Origin: Paramacrobiotus metropolitanus
Lineage: Eukaryota; Tardigrada; Eutardigrada; Parachela; Macrobiotidae
DNA: 64,000 bases
Assembly (NCBI RefSeq): GCF_019649055.1
Contig: NW_026570294.1
Location: 496,001 to 560,000, forward strand
Direction of reading: 5' to 3'
The translations under genes were made by a program, and so were the position numbers. Under the pieces are notes generated by a model. It saw only the letters and a program-made list of their open reading frames with translations. It searched no databases and had not been told where the DNA came from. This document shows, piece after piece, positions 23,160 through 33,062 of the stretch (position 1 is its first letter; each line of letters starts with the position of its first letter).

Positions 23160-24831
23160 AGCTATCCATTAAACAAATGAAAAACAGAAGCATCACACAG
23201 CATCAACAGACAGCGGAAACAGGCGCCCGAATCACTGAGAACATTTGATCTAAATCAGCCGAAGCTGGTGCCGTTCCCAGGACGGATGCGGCGTTTCCAC
23301 GCTGGATTTCGATGCTGAACCTCTGGCGCAGATACTCAGTTGCACGTATCTCGCCTGTTTCCTGCCATATCATCTTGCCCAGTTCACTGATCAGCCGAGA
23401 GGCTTCCGGTCCGAGTGGTCCTACTGTCTCCACGCCCACTGCACGGAACAGGTAGTCCTGGGCGATGTTCTGGTACTTCGCGGTTTTCTTCCGTTCGGCC
23501 TGTGCCGCTGCTGCGCCAGCTTGGGTGGATGTTGCTGCAATATGGGAGAGGGCCATCGTGCACACACAAGTCACATCCCATGTCCACATTTTGCCTCGTT
23601 CCCATGGCACTAAGGTGACACCGTCAGGGCGTAGGCCGTTGGTCGGTGAAATTCCCAAGGGCTCCAGTTCAGTCTCAATAGTGGCTGAGGCGAAGGCTCG
23701 TTTAAGCGTGGCGTTTAAGCTGCTATGTCTAGACTTTCGGGCTCGAATTTTTTTGCAGCTCAAGCCATGGTATCCTCGATCGTCCACCCATTCATTGCAG
23801 ATGCATCTGTGCGGAGTTACAATCGGTGCTCCCAAGCGCAAGCCAACAGCAATCCGTAGTGCAGAATCGTTTAAAAGATTACCCGGAGATGGAGCTGGTA
23901 GAGCATCCAGCCATGCCCCGTTGTCCTTCGTGCTAATACCTAAAAGCCGCGCCTGGCTGGAAATATCAGACTGGGCAATTTCGGTTAGCGTCTTTACGGA
24001 GGTCTGGATAACTGGTTCATCCCACACTTTCTGATATTTTCGGGCTTCTACAGCTGGAAGGTTAGCTTCCGTCACACGCTGCCACTCGGCTTCGGCGTCA
24101 CCGCAGTACACCTCCGGGTCGAAATCGGAAATATCGGATGCCAATTGGGTCACTGAGTAAGCCGAGGCCAGAAAGGCCGGAAGGGCAAGCTTCTCAAGAC
24201 TCCGGATTCCGAGGCCACCATTTGCAGCCGGAAGTGATGCCTGAGTCCAGTTCATGTCGGTGAGGTTTACGTTGGTGATTGCACAAAGGCATTCACGAAT
24301 CATACTGTCGAATTTGGTCAGCAGGCCTCTCTGTAGATAACAACGAGCAGTGCGTAGCTGGTAAGTCATTCTTACCGGCCCCATGCTGCATTTTAATAAA
24401 TAAAGCGCGTGATGAGCCGGTAACACTTTAAGTCGCTGTATCATTTTCGCAATTCGAGCTGTCGCAGTAGTTAGCGTCCCCGCCACGGCAGCATCGTGGA
24501 GTGGAGCGCCAAGGTACTGCAGTTCTTCCAACTGCGGGCACTGGAGGTCAGGAAAAGATTCGAGGAAAGCACTGCGAACAGCCTGGCGTTCATCTTCGCT
24601 GCCTCCCAAAATAACCAGTTCGCATTTTGCGATATTTAGAACCAGGCCGCGGATTTCGAGCTCTTCTTTTAGTAGACATAAGTCATCGTAGACGTCCTCT
24701 GGGTCGCCGCCAAGTGCGTCATCTTCAAGGAAACTTTCTTTCAGCGGTAAACTTTCTTTCAGCGTATCATTTGAACAGCGGTAAAATACTCGTACGATAC
24801 GAAACTTCCGTGTTTTGAAACATGCAGTCAA
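23160..24831 (-). mobile_element. 5'-truncated non-LTR retrotransposon (RT C-terminal part plus endonuclease-like domain)
   Basis: One open frame of 542 codons (23203-24831) starts at the catalytic acidic pair of the reverse transcriptase (LEDDALGGDPE) and runs through the thumb/connection region. It then shows a Cys-His cluster (CICNEWVDDRGYHGLSC), RKSRHSSLN and RPDGV...WDVT. That arrangement fits a PD-(D/E)xK, restriction-like endonuclease at the C-terminus, as in R2-type elements; the clade is inferred. Fingers and palm are missing, so the copy cannot be autonomous. A 17-bp tandem duplication (24727-24765) sits near its 5' junction. The 3' end is about 23160, where similarity to the copy at 52.55-52.90 kb stops. 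Confidence 0.75.
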
Positions 24832-25089
24832 CGTGGCTTTGGGCTTTTATGATACGTATTATAAAGTTCGAGGTCAGGTTAGAGAGACCACTATGTAATT
24901 ATAATTATGGCGATCTCACATTGGATTGCGGACGTTGTAATTTTCGTCGGTACTAGTGCAATCGGACTTCAGGCTTTCGGGCACCGCGACACCGTCAACG
25001 ATCAAGCCCGACCATAATTCGTCTTTTTGGGAAGAGTATCTCTTTTTTGGGAAGAGTATCTGTGGAAATGTATTTCGACTAAGGATGCT
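24832..25089. other. Intergenic sequence with a short tandem duplication
   Basis: 25023-25062 holds two copies of a unit of about 20 bp with the core TTGGGAAGAGTATCT. Nothing else was recognised. Confidence 0.4.
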
Positions 25090-25240
25090 TAAGCATTCTT
25101 AGCCGAAGCAGCCGAAAATGCGATCTTAGCGCCAAGCCACAGGCCAACAGAAATGCGGAACGTCTGGTCATCCAGGAAGTTTCTGAATACCTCTGCGGGA
25201 AAAGCATTAGGCCAGACTCCGGCTGGGCTTTGTACTGCAG
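25090..25240 (-). pseudogene. Old remnant of a second non-LTR retrotransposon
   Basis: The minus strand encodes FLDDQTFRISVGLWLGAKIA in one frame. This corresponds to LLNDSALRIAVGLRLGAPIV in the element at 23.2-24.8 kb, in the same position before the Cys-His cluster. Only about 45 codons remain, and the flanks are unrelated. It is more diverged than the other copies here, so it represents an older or different subfamily. Confidence 0.5.
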
Positions 25241-25646
25241 AATAGAACGCCGAATTCGCGTAGGATTTTTCAGATGGGGGTGCTATTCATGCCACGAAAT
25301 CCAGTCATGCATAACGGAATACCACTCAAAGTCCACTGTGCACCATTACGATGACGAGTAGCTGAGATACTCGTCGTCGTAATATGCTGCGCAGCGGGAT
25401 TCATAGGGCGAATCACGAACAAGAGCACGCAATGCATATGGCTATAAAATAAGAAAGGCGCATTGTATTTTTCGCTATTCAGTTTACGCAAGTAACCGGT
25501 CGACTCACCAACCGGTGAAACATAGGCGTTCAAAGAACTCCTTTATTTTATATACGTATTTCACTTGTTACAGTGCTTAATCAATCACAATGCCACACGA
25601 TGAATTATCCACAATTTACTTATAACTAGGGTTGTTTTATGACTTA
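25241..25646. other. Short intergenic gap
   Basis: Nothing recognised. The left target-site base triplet TTA of the neighbouring element is at 25644-25646. Confidence 0.4.
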
Positions 25647-26387
25647 CCAGGGCCCCGTCACCGGCTATAATTTCAGAAAAATTTGATCTTTTGCAGAATG
25701 ATAGAGAGACACTAGGATAAACAAAAAAAATTATTTTCAGCTGCTGTGATGAATGGGCGTGGCCAGAACAAAATATGAAACCAAAATTCACACTGTGCTG
25801 TAGTCTATGCGAACTATCGGCTATGCTGAATGCAGTATTATACCGCTAATACCGAACAATCTATATCAGGTCAGCTTAACTTTAAATACTCGTTCACAAT
25901 TTCTGGATATGATGATTATTATAGTTTACCCTTACGTTTTTCAGCAGAAACTGAATGTGATTTTGTGTTAGCAATTTTTTCAACCATTACTAGATCGAAG
26001 TTACACCGCGCAGTGGCGCGCACCGACCTCTCTCGGTAGAAACCACCTGAAGCGCGCGCTGCATACCATTTGCAAACCCGTTTCACAAGCGGCTGGATTG
26101 TGAAATTTATGTATGCTTAAGTTTTTTAAGAAATACATACAAATGTTGAGAAAAGCATTTAAAGTTAAACCGGCCTCGCACAGGTTGTTCAGTAACGTTA
26201 AAACGTATGATGCGGTACACCGCCTATAGGCTACATCACAGTGAAGAATTTACTTTCCATTTATGTTCTGGCCACGCTCATTCATCACAGCAGCTGGAAG
26301 TAATTTTTTTTGCCTATTCCAATGTTTCTCTATCTTTCTGAAAAAGATCAAGTTTTTCTGAATTTATAGCCGGTGACGGGGCCCTGG
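25647..26387. mobile_element. 741-bp TIR element flanked by TTA (PIF/Harbinger-like size of target site)
   Basis: Inverted repeats of about 125 bp lie at both ends (25647-25774 and about 26262-26387). They agree at roughly nine bases in ten and begin CCAGGGCCCCGTCACCGG. Both ends are flanked by TTA (25644-25646, 26388-26390). Three-base TTA/TAA duplications are typical of PIF/Harbinger elements, but CACTA elements also make three-base duplications. The roughly 490-bp middle has no transposase frame, so this is a non-autonomous element. Confidence 0.75.
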
Positions 26388-26390
26388 TTA

Positions 26391-27209
26391 GTTAGTGCTG
26401 CGAAAGTTATGATCCGAAATAATCCGAAACTATTAAAATTAGCTAAAGTGTAGATCAACTCACACAAATTCCATCTCCGTAGTGTTGCCATCCTTCAGCT
26501 CCCGCTCCACCATAACTCCCCTTGCCCGGAAATACGCCCGCTCGTCAGGGAATATCAAACACTCCGTTTTTATAGTTACGACTTACGAACATACAATGCA
26601 ATTATCGAGATAGTGATGTGCAATCGAAACCACATCTTCAAACAGGAAGTAGAAACCGTAATAATGGTTACCATCATTCTACAAATATCTGCATATCAGT
26701 GCTTTATGGACATTGAGAAGCTCACGTAGTATGTTGAGATGACCATCTATCACTGCATGCCGCATTTACGGACCACACTTCATTACTCCCACTGATTGTA
26801 GGGAGAAACTACATAACAGTGTAGAGCGAAGTACGGTTTACCGGGTGCTTTATATTCTGCAGTTACTACGAGTGCTGCAATGGGAGCGCGCACATCCGTT
26901 GAGAGATGCAGTTTAAAACTATCGATTTTTTTCGACCGCCAAGCAGCATCGATCCAACGCGATTGTGAAAGTCAGAGATGTACTGTACGAGTGCGATGCG
27001 TAGTGTAGGGAACCTTCTGACGCTAATCTTATTTTCAAAAAAACCAACGTTAAAATATGGACTGTATCTGCTGTACATCAAAGTGATCAAACTGACAAAA
27101 TTTATACAGTGTTGTCCAAGTAAACACGATCACGACCTGCTTTCCGTTTTATCTGCGGTTATTTCTTCGTATATCTATTCTGAAGATATTATATAATTAA
27201 TTTAAAACC
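26391..27209. other. Upstream region of TMEM151-like copy C
   Basis: No exon. Only weak similarity to the upstream regions of copies A and B remains close to the start. No promoter elements can be fixed. Confidence 0.4.
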
Positions 27210-30200
27210 ATGTACGACTTCCCATCATATAATGCAGCACCTGGGCCCAGCCGACAGCACGACGATCCCCCGTCGTACAAAGAAGTGATGAGGACGGCCG
27301 ACAGCGAGGAGAAGATATCACTTGAACCAACGGCCCCTGATGACGAAAAGATATCGCTGAAAGCGTACCATGAGCCTATCATCACCCAGCCGTCAACCAG
27401 TACCGATGTTATCTTGGAGATCGAAGATGCTACTGAGCCGGATGACCGCGAACCCACATGTAATGCCAAATGCTTCCGTTGCCGCATATTTATCATCTTC
27501 ATGATAGGTTTCGGTATCTTTTTGTGTTCCTGGGACGCCGATTACCGTCGGTACCGCGCAAGCGACGAGTATAATCGAGAGGACGTACCGGAGGGCCTCG
27601 ACAGTGCGGCCTCCACACGGGGAGCACTCGGTGGAGTTATATTGGCTGTCGGTGTGATCTGCTATCTTGTTGATGCCATAACAGCTAATTTTGCGAAAAT
27701 TGTCTGCTTTGATTCCAACCGCTTGGAAAACCATTTAGAAACAGTTAAAAAAGGTAACATACTGTACAAGACATACGTTATACAGGTTTCAGTATGCTCT
27801 AACACAGCGTAGTTGCCACTTGCAGCCAAAAGAAATTACGTAAATAGTGAAGCAGTGAACTACCTTTTTTTAAATCAATGTTGAAACGATTCTACTGAAG
27901 CAGTTCAGCTCCAAATACTTACTCGACGTGTGGATGAAGCTTCTTCTGTTCTACTTCCAAACTACTCTCTGCGCCGCCGCTTTAGCTTATGCGTGCGTTG
28001 CATTTGATCAATTGGTTCGATTTAATCACAATTCGAAAGGGATCGGTTTGTAATTAACCAGTGGCGAATCTAGGCGGGTTCCGGAGGGGGGGGCCAGAGA
28101 ACTCACACCAAAGGGGGGAGTATTCTCTCGCTTTTTCGGCGACCTCCGCCGTGAAAAATACCGCAATGTACCCTCCTCTTGCGAATTTTTTTGACGTCCG
28201 GGTTACGGGGGGCCATGGCTGCTCTGGCACCCACCCCCCTAGACGCGCCACTGTAATTAACCTTTTGGTACACCGCCGCGCGTTTACAATTTTGGAATCA
28301 TTTTTCATCGATATCTCCCAAACCGAACGTTTCGCGCACAAACGGTTTTCACACCAGTGTATACAAATCATGTGGCGTTAGAATGTCATAAAGCTATGCA
28401 ACAAAGTGTTTGAGAGTGCGCGAAAGTGGAAGTTGTAGCACACGTAACCAAATTGGTATCTGGTACCAACACATTTTTTTAGTGGTTAGGTCAGCTTCTA
28501 TGGCACATAAACGTAAACCGGAGAAATGATTTATCGCATTCTGTGCCAAACGTTGAAGAAATCCCCAACACATTCTACATCATGGGCCGAATTTTGTTTA
28601 TTTGGCAAATAGGCAATAAAAAATAAATTATTGCGGTTAATATACACGCCAGGGGAAGTAGATAAACAAGCGTAGCATGTCAGAAACAAATAAGAAGGGC
28701 ATATCCTTAACAACTGCAGCACGAAAGAAAAGAACGTTAGGGAGAGCGAGGTTTATCTGCAGAAATCCTCCCACACTCGTACAAAATCAAGAAACAAACG
28801 AACGTGTCACTATTCGTTTACTGAACCAGATCCATCACAGTCAACGCCTTCCCACGTTGCATATGAACGATTTTGATTTTTATACGATGCATGGAATACC
28901 AGTACCGAGCGTCACCATATCCAGTATCCCAGATGTATCCATTAAAGGTTCTGGATTTCACAAGGTCCAGGAATGATTTGATCGGGTGAATTTCTTCACG
29001 GTCGGCCTGGGAAATGCCCACCGTGGTGTCCTTGAGAATCAGCCGGTCACACACCGCGCTCCAGCGTACGGACAGTTCCGCTCGACACTTCCCATCGCCC
29101 AGCAGGGAGAACTTCCAGATGCGGAACGACGCCACCACGACTCGCGACAGGTGGCGGTTGTCCAGCGCCAGCACGTCCGCCACAATGTGGAGCGGGCTGG
29201 CGCGGTGCACTCTAGAGGCCGTTTCTTCTTCGGTGCTCGTGATAATCAGTGTCCGGGTGGCGGCCGTGACCATCTTGTGGACGATGCAGGCCACCGTTTG
29301 ATGGCTGTAATGGTTGGCTTTGATCCGCACACACACGGCGAGCGCAGGGCACTGGAGAACCCGGTGCCACGCGTAGCATGTCCGACCGGTCTGGACGCGT
29401 TCCGCAGTGTTCAAGAAAGAGAAGATCTCCGCCATCAACTCTACAGGCAGATGAAGGATGTGATTCCGGCCCTTCGGCCCAATCGTTACAGCCATCCCGG
29501 GATGCTGTAATTAAAACGCAAGTGGACAATTTTAAGTACCGTGATCCTCGTTAACTAGCGCATCGCCTAACCGCAACGTCTTGCATTGCCGGTAACAGCA
29601 TACGCTGACAAGCGTTAATGAATCGGTTCCTTGCAGAATTAAGAATAAAATTTTTTCATTCAAGAATCTGCGACAAATTAAGAAGCGTTTCCTAATTCTA
29701 CAACAATCCGGTACAAAGTGCCGTACTTTCAAAATGTATGCAAAATCTTACTTAAGCTTTACTTTTTATTCAAAAGCGATTAGCAGGAAACGCGATTAGC
29801 AGGAAACGCTTTTCTACCTTATGAGTTATGACTTATGAAGAACTGTGCAGGAAACGTACCCTGTTTGAAGCTTCGCCACTATCGTCATCAGGACGCAATC
29901 TCTTCACTCCACGAGGGCAGATAGTATTACCGATGCGGGAAAAATACACTGCCTGCATTCAGATTAAATATATATAAACTAAATATATATTTAAATATAT
30001 TCAATAAATAAATTAAATATATATTTATGAATGCAAAACGCAAACAGAATCTTCAGGAGAAGCTTACGGATTCTTGTGCGACCAGCCACGCTACTTCCTT
30101 CGATGGCGCGAGACAAACCATGGTGTTGTCAACAACAGCCACCGCAATCGTGTTCGTCATGCGACTCCAGTTGGTTTGATATACTATAATTATACCGGGC

Positions 30201-33062
30201 GCGACCTACTGACCTACTTTTAAGCGTTTTATATGCAACTTTTCTTCCTGAATCCAAAAACGTTGGTCCCGACTGAGGAAACTCAAACCTTCCAGAGTTA
30301 CAGACAAAAACAGAAAACCCGGCGCAACTCACAAATACTGCGTACTCACTGTGTTATTACATACGCTAAACAGCGAAACACAAAAACTGAAACAAAATCG
30401 CTTTCAAAACAACCTAAGAAACCTGAGAAACCTAAGAAACGTAAGAATAACGTAAGAAACCTAAGAAACCTGAGAAACCTAAGAAACCTGAGAAACCTAA
30501 GAAACCTAAGAAACCCAAGAAACCTGAGAAACCTAAGAAACCTAAGAAACCTGAGAAACCTAAGAAACCTAAGAAACCTAAGAAACCTAAGAAACCTAAG
30601 AAACCTGAGGAATCTAAAAAACGTAGGAATAACCTAGGAAACCTAAGAAACCTGAGAATCCTAAGAAACCTGAGAAACCTAAAAAACCTAAGACACCTAA
30701 GAAACCTAAGAAACCTAAGAAACCTGAGAAACCTAAGAAACCTAAGAAACCTAAGAAACCTAAGAAACATAAGAAACCTAAGAAACCTAAGAAACCTAAG
30801 AAACCTAAGAAACCTAAGAAACCTAAGAAACCTGAGGAATCTAAAAAACGTAAGAATAACCTAGGAAACCTAAGAAACCTGAGAAACCTGAGAAACCTAA
30901 GAAACCTGAGAAACCTAAGAAACCTGAGAAACCTAAGAAACCTGAGAAACCTAAGAAACCTAAGAAACCTGAGAAACCTAAGAAACCTAAGAAACCTAAG
31001 AAACCTAAGAAACCTAAGAAACCTAAGAAACCTAAGAAACCTAAGAAACCTAAGAATAACCTATGAAACCAAAGAACATTAAAAAGTTAAAAGAAATCTA
31101 CGAGTTAGAAATAAAACAAAATTAAAGCTGGTGCGGTCTGGCTAACCGCTCCTCGAACGACAGCTACTGGCTGCTACACCAAACGCATGGACAGACTTGC
31201 TTGAGTGCACTGCCAGAGCATAACATTGCTTGATTTGCATTTTCTGAAAACTTTTTTTTCAAGAATTGTTTTGGGTTTTCCTCACTCAAAACACATATAA
31301 ATATAGTTAAAAAACATTTCTATGCGTGTTTCAATCAAAAACGGTCAAATCGGCTGCGCCCGGTAAAATACGATATCATCGTTGGTTTTGAAGTCCGGCC
31401 GCTGCGTCACCGCCAACAGCGCCGGCAATGTCGTCAGCTGGACCGTGCAGCGCTGGAACGGATTCTTCTTGGCCTGGGTATCCCAATGGCACGCTGGCAT
31501 CTCCCGCGCCGGCTGCACATGACTCCATCCGACGACATCCCGCAGCGCATCACCATTCGGTACGCGAATCTCCACGAAAGCGTACGAATAAAAGAAGTCC
31601 GAGTGAGGCTCCCCGCCGGCCAGAATCGTGGCGCGGTGCCAGTACCACGACTCACTGGGGGCCGCCTGATACAGCACTTGGACAGCGTCCCCAACAGTCA
31701 GGCGGGATCGCCCCGAGAGCTGACCCTGGACAATGTTGGCGAAAGGAATGAAATCGGCGTGATGCTGAGGACAGTCGAAGTTGACAATCAGACCGTCCTT
31801 GCCACGGACATCAACAACCAGTCCATGACGAACTCGTCCCGCGTCGTCCCGGACGTCGACGGCACCGTACCGCCAAATATCCTTTCTGAACATTTTTTTG
31901 AATCGACAATTTTATCAACCCCAGCACGCTTAAAAGTGCTTAAAAGTTCAAAGAGTTCGAACTGGTGGACCTATCAGGAAAGTGAAAATAAAGTGCACCA
32001 TTCGGACGGCCGTCATGGGATTGCACTGAGCGGTTTTAATACTGACGTGGCTATTCTGTGCTGTATTTGCTGCAAAATAGCCGTCCAGCTATTTTAGCCC
32101 ACATAGTCGGGTAAAATAGCCACCCGGCTTTACAACGGCCAATGGACGTCATGAAGATGCCCTGCACGATTGGGCTGATATGAACAGCCCGTTAGCCGCA
32201 ACTGGGAGGGCTGGAAATCTGGTTTGGCGTTAAACAGACGCAAAAAGCTGTTACGCATCTTCTTCCAACTTGGAAGAGACGTAAGGTCATCAATGCAGCA
32301 AAGACTGCGATTCATGACGAAACACGGGCTCCCTTTATTGGACGCTTATAACGTCCCGTCTGCAAAAAACTACACTGGAGTCTGATTTAGAAACACAATA
32401 ATAAAAGAAAGCCGGGCTTTTATTAGATCTCCCCTCAGCGGTCATGCTAAAGTCATAGCAAGCAGATCAGTACAGCAAGTAATAACTTGAACACTTATAC
32501 TGATTGGACAACATTTCTTCCAATCTAACAATTATTCGAAATTGTCTTTTTTGCAGGCAAACCGAAACTGACGTGGCACATGAAGTGCTTCCATCGCGAC
32601 ACTGGCACCGTCATTATCAACGACCCGGAAGCCGGTCCGCGGACCGAAACCAAGAACGATATCCTCCCGACCTGGAGTGGCACACAGGAATTCCATTTCA
32701 CCTCCTGGTCGGACGAGACAGAGGACCAGACCGACAAAATGTGCGGCATCAGCCAGATAACCTTCCATAAGACCTTCGTTTTTGCTAATGCGACGACCCA
32801 AGAGTCGTACAACGCTCAGAAGCAGGCGTTTATTAATGCCAACAAGGATCGCGATACGGAATACTCCATTCAGGATATCTTTGAGATTGAGGGCTATCAA
32901 CGGAAGCTGACGGCGGTGTCGTCGTGTAGTGGTTGTTGCTGCTGCTGCTGCACGTATCTGTTCGTGGTATCGTCCTTTCTCTTGTATCCCTGGTTATGTT
33001 GCTGGTCGTTTTGTTGTTCGGTGCCTGTGGAATATACTCACACTGTTAAGTTATCGGTGTAA
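27210..33062 (+). CDS. TMEM151-like multi-pass membrane protein, copy C (4.8-kb intron)
   Basis: Exon 1 (27210-27753) ends VKK-G|GTAACA and exon 2 (32557-33062) begins after TTTTTTGCAG. The join is phase 1, as in copies B and D, and gives 349 residues. The N-terminus carries a PPSY motif (DDPPSYKEVM). Two membrane segments follow (IFIIFMIGFGIFLCSW and GVILAVGVICYLVDAI), then a KLTWHMKCFHRD start, the FHFTSWSDET block, a YNAQKQAF block and a remarkable run of six cysteines before the last membrane segment. The tail is HTVKLSV. The intron is about twelve times longer than in the other copies. It contains a hAT-type MITE and a complete antisense F-box gene. Confidence 0.66.
28059..28253. mobile_element. 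195-bp hAT-type MITE with 8-bp target duplication
   Basis: The ends are inverted copies starting CAGTGGCG and continuing with CTAG and a G-rich run. They are flanked by a perfect direct repeat TAATTAAC at 28051-28058 and 28254-28261. An 8-bp duplication with CAG-type ends is the hAT pattern. There is no coding capacity. It lies inside the long intron of TMEM151-like copy C. Confidence 0.85.
28818..31893 (-). CDS. F-box protein with a conserved N-terminal domain, nested antisense in an intron
   Basis: Exon 1 (31372-31893, 174 codons) starts MFRKDIWRYGAVDVRDDAG and ends at ATC|GTATTT. Exon 2 (28818-29504, 229 codons) follows an ATTACAG acceptor. Both junctions are phase 0, giving 402 residues. 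Exon 2 starts with a clear F-box (HLPVELMAEIFSFLNTAERV, then TCYAWHRVLQCPAL), the module that binds Skp1 in SCF ubiquitin ligases. The rest, which should pick the substrate, shows no LRR or WD repeats. The N-terminal domain has GLVVDV--DGLIVNFDCP, VGDAVQVLY and a W-W-RATIL block; I recall this domain before F-boxes in tardigrade proteins but cannot verify it. The 1.9-kb intron holds a 9-bp minisatellite. If the splice is not used, exon 1 alone ends at 31345. Confidence 0.62.
29774..29812. repeat. Short tandem duplication (17-bp unit)
   Basis: Two adjacent copies of the unit GCGATTAGCAGGAAAC lie inside the F-box gene intron. Simple replication slippage explains it. Confidence 0.6.
30405..31062. 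repeat. 9-bp minisatellite (CCTAAGAAA)n with higher-order structure
   Basis: About 70 units of CCTAAGAAA, with CCTGAGAAA as the main variant, run without interruption. A distinctive break block (CCTGAGGAATCTAAAAAACG then AATAACCTAGGAAACC) occurs near 30604 and again near 30830. Related breaks are near 30440 and 31050. The array therefore has repeating super-units of about 225 bp. Its translated frames (RNL or FLR repeats) are artefacts. It lies in the intron of the F-box gene and, on the other strand, in the intron of TMEM151-like copy C. Confidence 0.9.

Noticed and set aside
28986-29510. Plus-strand ORF of 174 codons
   Set aside because: It lies opposite the F-box exon, which has a real domain; this is the antisense shadow.
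30233-30770. Open frames of RNL or FLR repeats on both strands
   Set aside because: They are translations of the 9-bp minisatellite; any frame through a 9-bp unit without a stop stays open.
31486-32097. Plus-strand ORF of 203 codons
   Set aside because: It is mostly the shadow of the minus-strand N-terminal domain of the F-box gene, has no motif of its own and has biased composition.
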